Shown here piece by piece: positions 51,890-60,477 of a DNA stretch of 64,000 nt (positions within the stretch are counted from its first letter, which is position 1; every line of letters starts with the position of its first letter). A program made the position numbers and the translations under genes. The notes beneath the pieces are model-generated. The model was not told the DNA's origin. It saw nothing but the letters and a program-made list of their open reading frames with translations, and made no database searches. The stretch comes from Acidimicrobiia bacterium (GTDB taxonomy: Bacteria; Actinomycetota; Acidimicrobiia; Acidimicrobiales; AC-14), in contig JAHFUP010000019.1 of assembly GCA_023265025.1 (NCBI GenBank), positions 1-64,000 of the forward strand, given 5' to 3'.

Positions 51890-53287
51890 GTGGTTGACAC
51901 CGCTCTCAGCCGGCCCGTCGAGACGTTCGTCCGAGATTTCGCACCGGTCCTCGTCGACCTCGTCGCCGACCTGCCCCTGGCCAAGGCCGACAAGCTGCCG
52001 GACGATGTCGCCCTCGAGGCGTTCAACCTGGTGGCCGCCTTCATCGACGCCGACGGGCGCCACACCGACGAGGAGCTGTGGGCGTTCATCGGCGCCTTCG
52101 CCGCCCGCTTCGACACCGTCGCAAGTGCCGCCAGCCCGCCGGCGCTGCGGGCCGCCGGCCTCCTCGCCGGCCGGCGCACGTTCCTCGACCGGCCGTCGCC
52201 GCTGTTCGAGCTGCTGCTCCAGGCCGACCTGCGGGGCGGGACCGGCCAGAACTCGTGGCGCTACTACCTGGCCGCCGTCGACCTGGCCCACGTCGTGTTC
52301 TCCCTCGACGACCACCCGTCGCACGCCGAGCTGACAGCCGTCGAGCGGTTCCGGTCCATGCTCCTGCGGGCCATGGACCAGGCCGGCGTGCCGAGGCCCG
52401 GGGGCCCGACGCCCCAGCCGTCGGCCGCCGGCGGAGAGGCGCCGGCGGCGGCGGCCGAGCCGGCCGAACCCCTCGAGCCGCCCCGCCCGTTGGAGGAGCT
52501 ACTCGCCGAGCTCGACGGCCTGGTCGGGCTGGCTCCGGTCAAGGCCGAGGTGAAGCTGGTCACCAACCTGCTCCGGGTCGAGAAGCTGCGGACCGAGCGG
52601 GGCCTGCCCGTCGTCGAGCACAGCCGCCACCTCGTCTTCACCGGCAACCCCGGCACGGGCAAGACCACTGTCGCCCGCCTGCTGGCCCAGATCTACCGGA
52701 CCCTCGGTGTGGTTGAGAAAGGCCAGCTCGTCGAGACCGACCGGTCGGGCCTGGTGGCCGGCTACGTCGGGCAGACGGCCATCAAGGTCAAGGAGGTCTT
52801 CGCCAAGGCCCTCGGCGGCATCCTGCTGATCGACGAGGCGCACGCCCTGGCCCGCGGCGAGGACCGCGACTTCGGCCACGAAGCCATCGACATGATCGTC
52901 AAGCTCATGGAGGACCACCGCGACGACGTGGTCCTGATCGTCGCCGGCTACCCCGACGAGATGGCGGCCTTCCTCGACGCCAACCCCGGTCTGCGATCGC
53001 GGTTCCCGAAGACGATCTTCTTCGACGACTACTCCGACGACGAGCTACTGCGGATCTTCGACGGCATGTGTGTCAAAAGCCATTACACGCCTACCGAGGA
53101 TGCCAGGAAACGGGTCCTCGAGTACGTGACCTCCCGACCGCGTGACCGGGGCTTCGGCAACGCCCGCCTCGTCCGCAACCTGTTCGAGGCCGCGGTCTCG
53201 GCTCAGGCCAGCCGGGTCGTCGAGTTGGGGGAGGTCTCCGACGAGGTGCTGGTCGCGCTGGAGGCGGCCGATATCCCGCAGGCCTGA
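51890..53287 (+). CDS. CbxX/CfxQ-type AAA+ ATPase with TerB-like N-terminal domain
   Basis: 465 residues. Residues about 15-80 look like a TerB-type helical domain (DDVALEAFNLVAAFIDADGR), a Pro/Ala linker follows, then an AAA+ domain with Walker A FTGNPGTGKTTVARLLAQIY near 250, pore-type loop (AGYVGQTAIKVKE), Walker B GGILLIDEAHAL and sensor 1/arginine-finger region (LRSRFPKTIFFDDYSDDELL). Related ATPases include EccA and CbbX activases. The client is not known. GTG 51890 is the likely start. Its 3' end overlaps the TPR gene tail by 243 bases. Confidence 0.85.
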   Translation: MVDTALSRPVETFVRDFAPVLVDLVADLPLAKADKLPDDVALEAFNLVAAFIDADGRHTDEELWAFIGAFAARFDTVASAASPPALRAAGLLAGRRTFLDRPSPLFELLLQADLRGGTGQNSWRYYLAAVDLAHVVFSLDDHPSHAELTAVERFRSMLLRAMDQAGVPRPGGPTPQPSAAGGEAPAAAAEPAEPLEPPRPLEELLAELDGLVGLAPVKAEVKLVTNLLRVEKLRTERGLPVVEHSRHLVFTGNPGTGKTTVARLLAQIYRTLGVVEKGQLVETDRSGLVAGYVGQTAIKVKEVFAKALGGILLIDEAHALARGEDRDFGHEAIDMIVKLMEDHRDDVVLIVAGYPDEMAAFLDANPGLRSRFPKTIFFDDYSDDELLRIFDGMCVKSHYTPTEDARKRVLEYVTSRPRDRGFGNARLVRNLFEAAVSAQASRVVELGEVSDEVLVALEAADIPQA

Positions 53288-53899
53288 TCTCGGTGGCTGC
53301 GCCTGCCGGCGTTCGAGGAGCCCGGAGAGGGCGGCGGCGATGCCGGCCACCTCGTCGGGATCCGAGCCGGCGGTGACCTCCGCCCGCACCAGGGCGTGGC
53401 GGTAGAGCTCCTCGGCCTCGTCGGCTCGGCCCAGCCCCTCCCACAGCAGTCCGAGCCCCGCCATGGTGGCGATGGTGTCGACGTCGGAAGGGCCCAGCAG
53501 CTGCTCGGCCAGGCCGAGGGCGGCCACCAGGATGGCGTCCGCTTCCTCGCCGCGGCGCTGGATCCGCAGGTTGGCGGCCAGGCCGCGGGCGCAGCGGATG
53601 CGGGCCTTGTCGTCCGATCCGCCGGTGGGCAGGGCCGAGAAGATGGCGCCCGCCCGCCGGTAGTGGGCCTCGGCCCGGGCGTGGTCGCCGAGGTCGTCGA
53701 GGGTGCCGGCCAGGGCGTGGCAGGCGCGGCCCACCGCGGGCCCGTCCGGCTCGCCGGCGAGGATCGACGCCGCCCGCCCGGCCAGCGCCTCAGCCTCGGC
53801 CCACCGCCGCATCGCCTGCATGTCGGCGGCCGACCGCTGCAGCCGGCCTGCCTGCTCCGTGGGGTCTCCGGGCGTCGTGCCCATGAGTCGTTCCGCCAC
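53045..53899 (-). CDS. TPR protein, probably controlled by the adjacent LuxR regulator
   Basis: 284 residues from GTG 53899 (AGGAGA seven bases before). Tetratricopeptide-like helices cover about 10-200 (GRLQRSAADMQAMRRWAEAE; GDHARAEAHYRRAGAIFSAL; GLGRADEAEELYRHALVRAE). After about residue 204 the translation is the antisense of the AAA+ gene, so the frame has lost its natural stop or simply reads through. A TTGAGTA-N5-TACTCAA palindrome lies 71-89 bases upstream of its start, the same as that upstream of the LuxR gene. Confidence 0.65.
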   Translation of the reverse strand: MAERLMGTTPGDPTEQAGRLQRSAADMQAMRRWAEAEALAGRAASILAGEPDGPAVGRACHALAGTLDDLGDHARAEAHYRRAGAIFSALPTGGSDDKARIRCARGLAANLRIQRRGEEADAILVAALGLAEQLLGPSDVDTIATMAGLGLLWEGLGRADEAEELYRHALVRAEVTAGSDPDEVAGIAAALSGLLERRQAQPPRSGLRDIGRLQRDQHLVGDLPQLDDPAGLSRDRGLEQVADEAGVAEAPVTRSGGHVLEDPFPGILGRRVMAFDTHAVEDPQ

Positions 53900-53969
53900 G
53901 CCGCTTTCTCCTGCTCTGTCTGAGGGGTCCCCGCCCGTCAACAGAACATCAGGTCCTGGCGCCGGCGTC

Positions 53970-53988
53970 TTGAGTACCGGGTACTCAA
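53970..53988. promoter_or_regulatory. Operator palindrome TTGAGTACCGGGTACTCAA
   Basis: Perfect seven-base half-sites (TTGAGTA/TACTCAA) around five bases. It lies between the LuxR stop (54007) and the TPR gene start. The same half-sites precede the LuxR gene at 56684. Confidence 0.7.
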
Positions 53989-54006
53989 CCGGGCCGAGGG
54001 AGCCCG

Positions 54007-56634
54007 TCAGACCGAGAGAAGCGCCTGGGCCAGGTCGGCCCGCCGGGCCACGCCCAGCTTCTCGTAGACCCGCTGCAAGTGGTTCTCGACCGTCCGCACG
54101 GAGACGGACAGCCGGGCGGCGATGTCCTTGTTGGACAGGCCGGCGGCGCCGAGGGCGGCCACCTCGATCTCCCGGCTGCTGAGCAGCGCCTGGGTCTGGA
54201 TGGCCCGCAGCGCCGGCGTCATGGCCCCCTGGCAGCGCCGGGCCAGCTCGGCGGCCCGCACCTCGGCGGCTGCGGCCCGGCGAGCGTCGCCGCCGCGCCG
54301 GAGCACGACGGCCGCCGCGGCCGAAGCCTCGGCGGCGAGGAGCCAGGCCCCCATGGCCGCGAAGGCGGCGGACACCTGTCCGAGGGTACCGGCGTCGCCG
54401 GCCACCAGTGCGCCGGCGTGGTCGGCCCGGGTCGGTGCCAGGTCGCCCTCGACCAGCCCGGCCAGCTCGGCCAAGCGGGGGGCGACCTCGGCGGCCCGCC
54501 CGAGGCGGGCCTGGTCGTGGAGGGCCTCGGACTCCCACACCAGGTCGGCGCGCTCGTTGGCCAGGGCGACGGCCTCCCGGAGGTGTCGCTGCGCTTCGGC
54601 CAGGTCGCCGGCCGCCGCGGCAGTCCAGGCCCGCGCCCGACTGAGCTCCACCGCGTTCAGGTCGTTCGGCGGCAGGTCGAGGCCGTCGATCTCGGCCAGG
54701 GCGGCGCCGGCCTGCTCGACGGAGCCGCCCAGGGCGTGGGCCAGTGCCAGTTCGGTCAAGGCGGTGCGCGACAGGTTCAGCCACCGCATGTCGCGGAAGT
54801 GGTTGCGGGCCTCGAGCGCGTACCGCGCCGCCTCGGCGACCTTGCCCATCATGATCTCGACCCGGGCCAGGTGGAGCGAGGCCACCGCCTGGATGGTGAC
54901 CGACCCGTCGGCCACGCCGCGGGCGTACTCCTCGGCGCCCGCCTCCTCGGCTTCCCGGAGGCGGCCGGCGCCGGCGAAGACGGCGCACCGCACCACGGCT
55001 TCGAGCGACGGACGGAAGGACGGCGGCCCTCCACCGAAGGCCGTGGCCGCCCGGGCCAGCTTCTCGCACAGCAGCAGCGCCTCGGCGAACCGTCCGGCCC
55101 GGGCCATGCAGGCGCCGCCTATGTACCAGGCGAAGCTGAACTCCGGGCCCTCGGCCCGGACCAGCATCGGCAGGAGCACGTCCAGCGCCTCCTGCAACCG
55201 GCCGCTGACGTGCAGGGCGAAGGACCGCTTGGCGATCAGCTGGTCGAGGGCGGTGGGGTCGGACACGAGGCGTTCGGCCTCGCCGACGACGGCCAGCGCC
55301 TCGTCGGTCCGGCCCAGCGAGCTGATGAGGTTGTTCACCCTCATGCTGGCGACACGCACCCGGTCGGCGTCGTCGGGCGCCGCCGGTGCGAGCATGGCGA
55401 GCTGCTCCTCTGCCTCCTGGCCTCGTCCCCCCATCATGGCCAGCTCGGCCCGGAGCATCGCCGCCTCGAACCCACCACCTGCGTCGACCGCGGCGTCGGC
55501 CAGCCGTGCGGCCAGTGTCAGGTCCCAGCGGTCGCGAGCCGCCGTGGCGGCGGTCACCATGAGCTCGGGAGCCATGGTGCCGCCGGCGTCGATGCGCAGC
55601 GTGGCGACGCACAGGGCGTCCTCCCGCCGGCGGGCGCCGACCGACTCCAGCCGGCCGGCGATCGCCTGGCGTACGAGCTGGGAGCGGAAGGCGGGGATGC
55701 GGGCCCGGATCACCTCGCCGTAGAGCGGGTGGGTCAGGCACGCCTGGAGCCGGCGACGGTCGTACGCCGTCACGATCAGGCCGCGCTCCTCCAGTTCCTG
55801 CAGCTTCGCCTCGGTGGTGAGCCCGAGCAGGCAGGCCACGCCGAGCGGTTCCCCGAAGGCCAGGGCGTCGAGGACCTTGCGCTCGGGATCGCGCACCTCG
55901 ACCAGGCGGGCCTCGATGAGCTCGATCAGGCGGGTCGACACGACCGGCGCCCCGGTCAGCCGCCAGACGCCGTCGGCGTCGCTGAGCCGGCCCGACTCCC
56001 TGCCGGCCAGCACGAGCTCCCGCAGGTACAGGGCGTTGCCGGCGCTGCGCTCGTTTAGCTGGTGGAGGGTGGCCGCGCCGACCGGGCCGCCGAGCACGCC
56101 GGTCAGGACCTCCTCGACGTCGGCCGGCGTAAGCGGTTCGAGGTCGACGCGCTCGGCCAGCTCGTCCTTCCAGAGGGCAACCACCGGTTCGGGAGCGGCC
56201 TCGCCGGTGCGGACGGTGAGGATCACGAAGACCGAGCGGGTGGCGACGAGCTGGTGCACGAGCGTGGCCGACGCATCGTCGAGGAGGTGGGCGTCGTCGA
56301 CCAGCAGGACGAGCCGCCGCCCGGCACCCAGGCCGACGATGGCCTCGCGCGCCCGCCAGAGCATGTCGGCGGGCTCGGTCCGGGAGCCGATCGTGTTCGG
56401 CAGCAGGGGGGCGAGGGCGCCGAAGGGCAGGCTCCGGGCGGCCTGACCCGCCTTGACCCGGGCCGTGGCCAGGCCCCGCGCCTCGGCCAGGGCCAGCCAC
56501 TCCGAGGCCAGCCGGGTCTTGCCGACGCCCGCCAGGCCGGCCACGACGACCCCCCACCGCTCGCCCCCGGTCAGCAGGGCCCCCGCGAGCCCCAGCTCGT
56601 GGGTCCTGCCTACCAGCGGCCAGGGCCTGTGCAT
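54007..56634 (-). CDS. Large MalT/LAL-type LuxR-family transcription regulator
   Basis: 875 residues. N-terminal AAA/STAND ATPase (VGRTHELGLAGALLTGGERW; Walker A GLAGVGKTRLA near 36; Walker B RLVLLVDDAHLLDD), a middle TPR-like sensor region of about 450 residues (ATP-type helical repeats with AAA-rich faces) and a C-terminal LuxR helix-turn-helix (LSSREIEVAALGAAGLSNKD; VSVRTVENHLQRVYEKLGVA). Such LAL proteins bind a small ligand and ATP, then activate nearby genes. A matching palindrome is found upstream of itself and of the TPR gene. Confidence 0.9.
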   Translation of the reverse strand: MHRPWPLVGRTHELGLAGALLTGGERWGVVVAGLAGVGKTRLASEWLALAEARGLATARVKAGQAARSLPFGALAPLLPNTIGSRTEPADMLWRAREAIVGLGAGRRLVLLVDDAHLLDDASATLVHQLVATRSVFVILTVRTGEAAPEPVVALWKDELAERVDLEPLTPADVEEVLTGVLGGPVGAATLHQLNERSAGNALYLRELVLAGRESGRLSDADGVWRLTGAPVVSTRLIELIEARLVEVRDPERKVLDALAFGEPLGVACLLGLTTEAKLQELEERGLIVTAYDRRRLQACLTHPLYGEVIRARIPAFRSQLVRQAIAGRLESVGARRREDALCVATLRIDAGGTMAPELMVTAATAARDRWDLTLAARLADAAVDAGGGFEAAMLRAELAMMGGRGQEAEEQLAMLAPAAPDDADRVRVASMRVNNLISSLGRTDEALAVVGEAERLVSDPTALDQLIAKRSFALHVSGRLQEALDVLLPMLVRAEGPEFSFAWYIGGACMARAGRFAEALLLCEKLARAATAFGGGPPSFRPSLEAVVRCAVFAGAGRLREAEEAGAEEYARGVADGSVTIQAVASLHLARVEIMMGKVAEAARYALEARNHFRDMRWLNLSRTALTELALAHALGGSVEQAGAALAEIDGLDLPPNDLNAVELSRARAWTAAAAGDLAEAQRHLREAVALANERADLVWESEALHDQARLGRAAEVAPRLAELAGLVEGDLAPTRADHAGALVAGDAGTLGQVSAAFAAMGAWLLAAEASAAAAVVLRRGGDARRAAAAEVRAAELARRCQGAMTPALRAIQTQALLSSREIEVAALGAAGLSNKDIAARLSVSVRTVENHLQRVYEKLGVARRADLAQALLSV

Positions 56635-56647
56635 TCCCGGGATTCTC

Positions 56648-56674
56648 CCACTCGATCCCCGATCGGTCGAGTGG
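56648..56674. repeat. Inverted repeat CCACTCGA/TCGAGTGG upstream of the LuxR gene
   Basis: Perfect eight-base arms with an 11-base spacer, 14-40 bases before the ATG. It would lie in the 5' leader or near the promoter. Confidence 0.4.
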
Positions 56675-56683
56675 CGGACCGCG

Positions 56684-56702
56684 TTGAGTAGTCCCTACTC
56701 AA
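56684..56702. promoter_or_regulatory. Operator palindrome TTGAGTAGTCCCTACTCAA
   Basis: The same perfect TTGAGTA/TACTCAA half-sites with five bases between as at 53970, 50-68 bases upstream of the LuxR start codon. The conserved half-sites with a free centre are what a dimeric HTH regulator would select. Confidence 0.75.
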
Positions 56703-56895
56703 GTCGGTTCGCCCCATCCTGTGGTCTGCTTCGCCATGGCGGCGATCGCAGCTCGGTCGCCCTGAGGAGTGCCGGGCGCCGCGACTTCGGGAGCAGCCAA
56801 CGACGGACGGGCATTCGGCAGGGAGCCGGCGACCGACCAGCCCGCCGTTCGCTGGGGAGTCGCCGGAACGGCGGTCTCCCCCGGACGCCCCCCGG

Positions 56896-57576
56896 TCAGA
56901 GCCCCCAGCGGGACTGGCCGAACCGGTAGCCCACCGAGCGCACCGTCTGGATCAGCGCAGCGTGCTCCTCGCTGAGCTTGGCCCGGAGCCGGCGGATGTG
57001 GACGTCGACCGTGCGGGCCCCGCCGTAGTACTCATAGCCCCACACCCGCGACAGCAGCATTTCGCGGGTGAACACCTTGCCCGGGTGGGTGGCCAGGAAC
57101 CTGAGCAGCTCGTATTCCATGTAGGTGAGGTCGAGCGGGCGACCGTCGATGGCGGCCTGATAGGTCTCCAGGTTGAGGATGAGCGGCCCGTACTCGATCA
57201 GCTCGGGACGGGTGCCTCGGCCGGTTCGCCAGAAGAGGTGCTTGAGCCTGGCCTCCAGCTCACCCGGCTGGAGGGGGAGGAGGCAGAAGTCGTCGAACAG
57301 GTCCTCGCGGGGCTCCAGGGAGCCCAAGTGGTTGCTCCGGACCACCAGCAGGAGCGGCTCGAGGGGGATGTCACGCTTGCGCAGGTGCCGGCACATCGCC
57401 GCCGCACCCTCCGGGTCCTCGTCAGAGCAGATGAGGGCGCCGGCCCAGCCGTCCTCCGGCTCGATGCGGGTGGCCTCGTCGGAGGTCGTGGCGGCGCGGA
57501 AGGGGTAGCCGGCGTCGGCGAGTGCCTTGGCCAGCGACGGGGGCGGCGGATCGGGAAAGACGAGCAGGGGTTCCAT
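56896..57576 (-). CDS. glnR: GlnR-type OmpR-family nitrogen regulator
   Basis: 226 residues. The receiver-like N-terminal domain is atypical (the usual acidic pair and the switch Thr are not in place), as in orphan GlnR proteins that work without a kinase. The C-terminal winged helix has YMEYELLRFLATHPGKVFTR and WGYEYYGGARTVDVHIRRLR, then IQTVRSVGYRF, a GlnR hallmark. It should regulate nitrogen assimilation genes such as glnA. It is 16 bases downstream of a glutamine synthetase gene on the same strand, so the two form an operon. Confidence 0.85.
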   Translation of the reverse strand: MEPLLVFPDPPPPSLAKALADAGYPFRAATTSDEATRIEPEDGWAGALICSDEDPEGAAAMCRHLRKRDIPLEPLLLVVRSNHLGSLEPREDLFDDFCLLPLQPGELEARLKHLFWRTGRGTRPELIEYGPLILNLETYQAAIDGRPLDLTYMEYELLRFLATHPGKVFTREMLLSRVWGYEYYGGARTVDVHIRRLRAKLSEEHAALIQTVRSVGYRFGQSRWGL

Positions 57577-57592
57577 TTTTTCTTCGTGGCCG

Positions 57593-58927
57593 CTAGAGGT
57601 TCAGGTACCGGTCGAGCTCGAACTGGGTCACCTGCGTGCGGTAGCTGTCCCATTCGGCCCGCTTGTTGCGGATGAACCACTCGAAGACGTGCTCGCCCAG
57701 GGCCTCGGGCAGCAGCTCGGACCTCTCCATGCACCCGATGGCCTCCGACAGCGAGCCGGGCAGGGCCTCCACGCCCTCGGCCAGCCGCTCCTCCGCCGTC
57801 ATCTCGTACAGGTTCTGCGTCAGCTCGGGCGGCAGGTCATAGGACTCCTCGATGCCCTTGAGGCCAGCGGCCAGGATGACGGCGAAGGCCAGGTAGGGGT
57901 TGCAGGCCGGGTCGGGCGAGCGGAACTCGATGCGGGTCGACGCCGGCTTGTTGCGCTTGGAGCTGGGCACCCGCAGGAGGGCCGAGCTGTTGTTCCGGGC
58001 CCACGCCACGTAGGCCGGCGCCTCGAAGCCGACGACCAGCCGCTTGTAGGAGTTGACCCACTGGTTGGTGACGGCGGTGATCTCCCGGGCGTGGTGCAGC
58101 AGCCCGGCCAGGAAGCCCTTGGCCACCTTCGACAGGTGGGCCTCGTCGCCGGGGTCGTGGAAGGCGTTGACGTCGCCTTCGAAGAGCGACAGGTGGGTGT
58201 GCATGCCCGATCCCTGCACGCCGGCGAGGGGCTTCGGCATGAAGCTGGCGTGGACGCCGCGCTCCAGGGCGATCTCCTTCACGACCAGCTTGAAGGTCAT
58301 GACGTTGTCCGCCATGGTCAGGGCGTCGGTGTAGCGCAGGTCGATCTCGTGCTGGCTCGGGCTGTCCTCGTGGTGGCTGTAGCGCACGGGGACGCCGATC
58401 GACTCCAGCCCCAGGATGGTGCGCCGGCGCAGGTCGGTGGCCACGTCGACCGTCGTGAGGTCGAAGTACCCGCCGGTGTCGAGCGGGGTGTTGGTCGGCT
58501 TCCCGTTCTTCCCCTGGGCGAAGTAGAAGAACTCGATGTCGGGGCCGACGTAGAACGAGAACCCCTTCTCCCGGGCGATGTCGAGCTGCCGGCGCAGGAC
58601 GTGGCGGGGGTCGCCGGCGAAGGGGGCGCCGTCGAGTGTGGTGACGTCGCAGAACATGCGGGCGACCGGGGCGTCGTCGCCCCGCCACGGCAGGAGCTCG
58701 AAGGTGTTGGGGTCGGGCTGGAGGAGCATGTCGCTCTCCTGAACCCGGCTGAAGCCGTCGATCGAGGACCCGTCGAACGTCATGCCCTCCTCGAAGGCGT
58801 TCTCCAGCTCCCCTGGGACGATGGCGATGGACTTCAGCTGGCCGAGAACGTCGGTGAACCAGAGGCGGATGAAGCGGATGCCCCGCTCCTCGACCGACCT
58901 GAGCACATAATCCTGCTGGCGTTCCAT
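57593..58927 (-). CDS. glnA: Glutamine synthetase, type I-alpha-like (no adenylylation site)
   Basis: 444 residues. The GS beta-Grasp domain (TFDGSSIDGFSRVQESDMLL) and catalytic domain (SGMHTHLSLFEGD; NSYKRLVVGFEAPAYVAWAR; RIEFRSPDPACNPYLAFAVI) are intact. Where GlnE-controlled enzymes have DLYDLPPEE this one has NLYEMTAEE, and the sequence is 30 residues shorter than type I-beta. It therefore is unlikely to be controlled by GlnE. It is cotranscribed with glnR. ATG 58927. In this fold it makes glutamine from glutamate and ammonia. Confidence 0.9.
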   Translation of the reverse strand: MERQQDYVLRSVEERGIRFIRLWFTDVLGQLKSIAIVPGELENAFEEGMTFDGSSIDGFSRVQESDMLLQPDPNTFELLPWRGDDAPVARMFCDVTTLDGAPFAGDPRHVLRRQLDIAREKGFSFYVGPDIEFFYFAQGKNGKPTNTPLDTGGYFDLTTVDVATDLRRRTILGLESIGVPVRYSHHEDSPSQHEIDLRYTDALTMADNVMTFKLVVKEIALERGVHASFMPKPLAGVQGSGMHTHLSLFEGDVNAFHDPGDEAHLSKVAKGFLAGLLHHAREITAVTNQWVNSYKRLVVGFEAPAYVAWARNNSSALLRVPSSKRNKPASTRIEFRSPDPACNPYLAFAVILAAGLKGIEESYDLPPELTQNLYEMTAEERLAEGVEALPGSLSEAIGCMERSELLPEALGEHVFEWFIRNKRAEWDSYRTQVTQFELDRYLNL

Positions 58928-58965
58928 GGGATTATCTTGGCAGGCGTCCGGGCGGGTACCGCCGG

Positions 58966-58981
58966 GTTCACACGTAGTTCA
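58966..58981. promoter_or_regulatory. Candidate GlnR half-sites in the divergent glnA promoter region
   Basis: GTTCA occurs at 58966-58970 and 58977-58981, 11 bases apart (one helical turn). GlnR boxes are built from such helically phased half-sites of the GTTxC/GAAAC type. It lies in the 101-base gap between the two divergent glutamine synthetase genes. The match is weak. Confidence 0.35.
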
Positions 58982-58991
58982 TCAAGGCGCA

Positions 58992-59010
58992 ACGGCGGGG
59001 AAACCGCCGT
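58992..59010 (+). promoter_or_regulatory. Hairpin in the leader of the second glutamine synthetase gene
   Basis: ACGGCGG and CCGCCGT pair around GGAAA, 19 bases upstream of the GTG, directly before the ribosome-binding site GAGGAGGAA. It may shield or pace translation. Confidence 0.35.
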
Positions 59011-59028
59011 GCACGACGAGGAGGAACC

Positions 59029-60453
59029 GTGGAGGAGCGAAGCCCGGCTGAAGTGGTGCGCCTGTGCCAGGACGAGGGGGTCGAGATCGTCGACTTCCGG
59101 TTCTGCGACCTGCCCGGCCTCATGCAGCACTTCTCGGCGCCGGTCCACCAGCTGACCGAGGAGGGCTTCGAGGACGGCTACGGCTTCGACGGCTCGTCGA
59201 TCCGGGGGTTCCAGGAGATCCAGGAGTCGGACATGATCCTGGTGCCCGACCCGAACACCGCGGTGATCGACCCGTTCCGCCGGCACAAGACGCTCAATCT
59301 GAACTGCTTCGTGAAGGATCCGCTCACCGGCGAGTCGTACTCCCGTGACCCGCGCTACGTGGCCAAGAAGGCGGAGGACTACCTCACGTCCACCGGGCTG
59401 GCCGACACCGCCTACTTCGGGCCCGAGGCCGAGTTCTACATCTTCAACGACGTCCGCTTCCACCAGGACCAGCACTCTGCGTCCTACGCAGTCGACTCGG
59501 TCGAGGGCATCTGGAACTCCAACAAGGACGAGAACCCCAACCTCGGGTTCAAGCCCCGTACCAAAGAGGGGTACTTCCCCGTCCCGCCCATGGATCATTT
59601 CCAGGATCTCCGCTCCGAGATGATCCTGACCATGGAGCAGATGGGCATCGAGATCGAGATCCAGCACCACGAAGTCGGCACCGCCGGCCAGGCCGAGATC
59701 GACATGCGGTTCGACACGCTCCTTCGCATGGCCGACAAGGTGATGCTCTACAAGTACGTCACCAAGTCGGTGGCGTGGGCGCACAACCTCTCGGTCACGT
59801 TCATGCCCAAGCCGCTGTTCCAGGACAATGGCTCCGGCATGCACTGCCACCAGTCGCTGTGGCGGGGTGGCGAGCCGCTGTTCTTCTCCGAGACCGGCTA
59901 CGGCGGCATCTCCGACATGGCCCGCTGGTACATCGGCGGGCTATTGGCCCACGCAGCGTCGATCCTCGCCTTCGCCGCGCCAACGACGAACTCCTACAAG
60001 CGCCTGGTGCCCGGCTACGAGGCACCGGTGAATCTGGTCTACTCCCAGCGCAACCGCTCGGCGGCGGTGCGTATCCCGCTGGTGTCGAAGTCGCCGAAGG
60101 CCAAGCGCCTCGAGTTCCGCTGCCCCGACCCGTCGGCCAACCCGTACCTGGCGTTCGCCGCCATGCTGATGGCCGGCCTCGACGGCGTTCAGAACCGCAT
60201 CGAGCCGCCGGACCCCATGGACAAGGATCTCTACGACCTCCCGCCCGAGGAGCTGGCCCAGGTGCCCCAGGTGCCCGGCTCGCTGGAGGAGGCTTTGTCG
60301 GCGCTTGAATCGGATCAGGACTACCTGCTGGCCGGCGGCGTCTTCACCCCCGACCTCATCGAGACGTGGATTTCGTTCAAGCGCCTCAAGGAGATCGACG
60401 AGGTCCGCCTGCGCCCTCACCCCTGGGAGTTCTACCTCTACTACGATATCTAG
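59029..60453 (+). CDS. glnA: Glutamine synthetase, type I-beta (adenylylatable)
   Basis: 474 residues. GS domains ([58 protein letters not shown]) and the adenylylation site [10 protein letters not shown] with Y402. This is the main glutamine synthetase expected to be switched by GlnE at 49087. The GTG start is preceded by GAGGAGGAA. Its end borders the integrative element: the CTGACCTGCA motif begins 13 bases after the stop codon. Confidence 0.93.
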   Translation: MEERSPAEVVRLCQDEGVEIVDFRFCDLPGLMQHFSAPVHQLTEEGFEDGYGFDGSSIRGFQEIQESDMILVPDPNTAVIDPFRRHKTLNLNCFVKDPLTGESYSRDPRYVAKKAEDYLTSTGLADTAYFGPEAEFYIFNDVRFHQDQHSASYAVDSVEGIWNSNKDENPNLGFKPRTKEGYFPVPPMDHFQDLRSEMILTMEQMGIEIEIQHHEVGTAGQAEIDMRFDTLLRMADKVMLYKYVTKSVAWAHNLSVTFMPKPLFQDNGSGMHCHQSLWRGGEPLFFSETGYGGISDMARWYIGGLLAHAASILAFAAPTTNSYKRLVPGYEAPVNLVYSQRNRSAAVRIPLVSKSPKAKRLEFRCPDPSANPYLAFAAMLMAGLDGVQNRIEPPDPMDKDLYDLPPEELAQVPQVPGSLEEALSALESDQDYLLAGGVFTPDLIETWISFKRLKEIDEVRLRPHPWEFYLYYDI

Positions 60454-60466
60454 CTTCGTACCCCCT

Positions 60467-60476
60467 CTGACCTGCA
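60467..60476 (+). repeat. CTGACCTGCA motif, copy 3 (between glnA and integrase 2)
   Basis: The third copy of the ten-base motif of 2057 and 3334. It lies right beside the TAA (60478-60480) of integrase 2 at the border between core genes and the mobile element, so it is a candidate att core or integrase-linked site. Confidence 0.45.
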
Positions 60477-60477
60477 G

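Noticed and set aside
53045-56557. A 1170-codon open frame antisense to the LuxR gene frame register
   Set aside because: Over most of its length it gives Arg/Gly/Pro-rich sequence in the same direction as the real LuxR gene but another frame. Only its last 284 codons (TPR) are meaningful.
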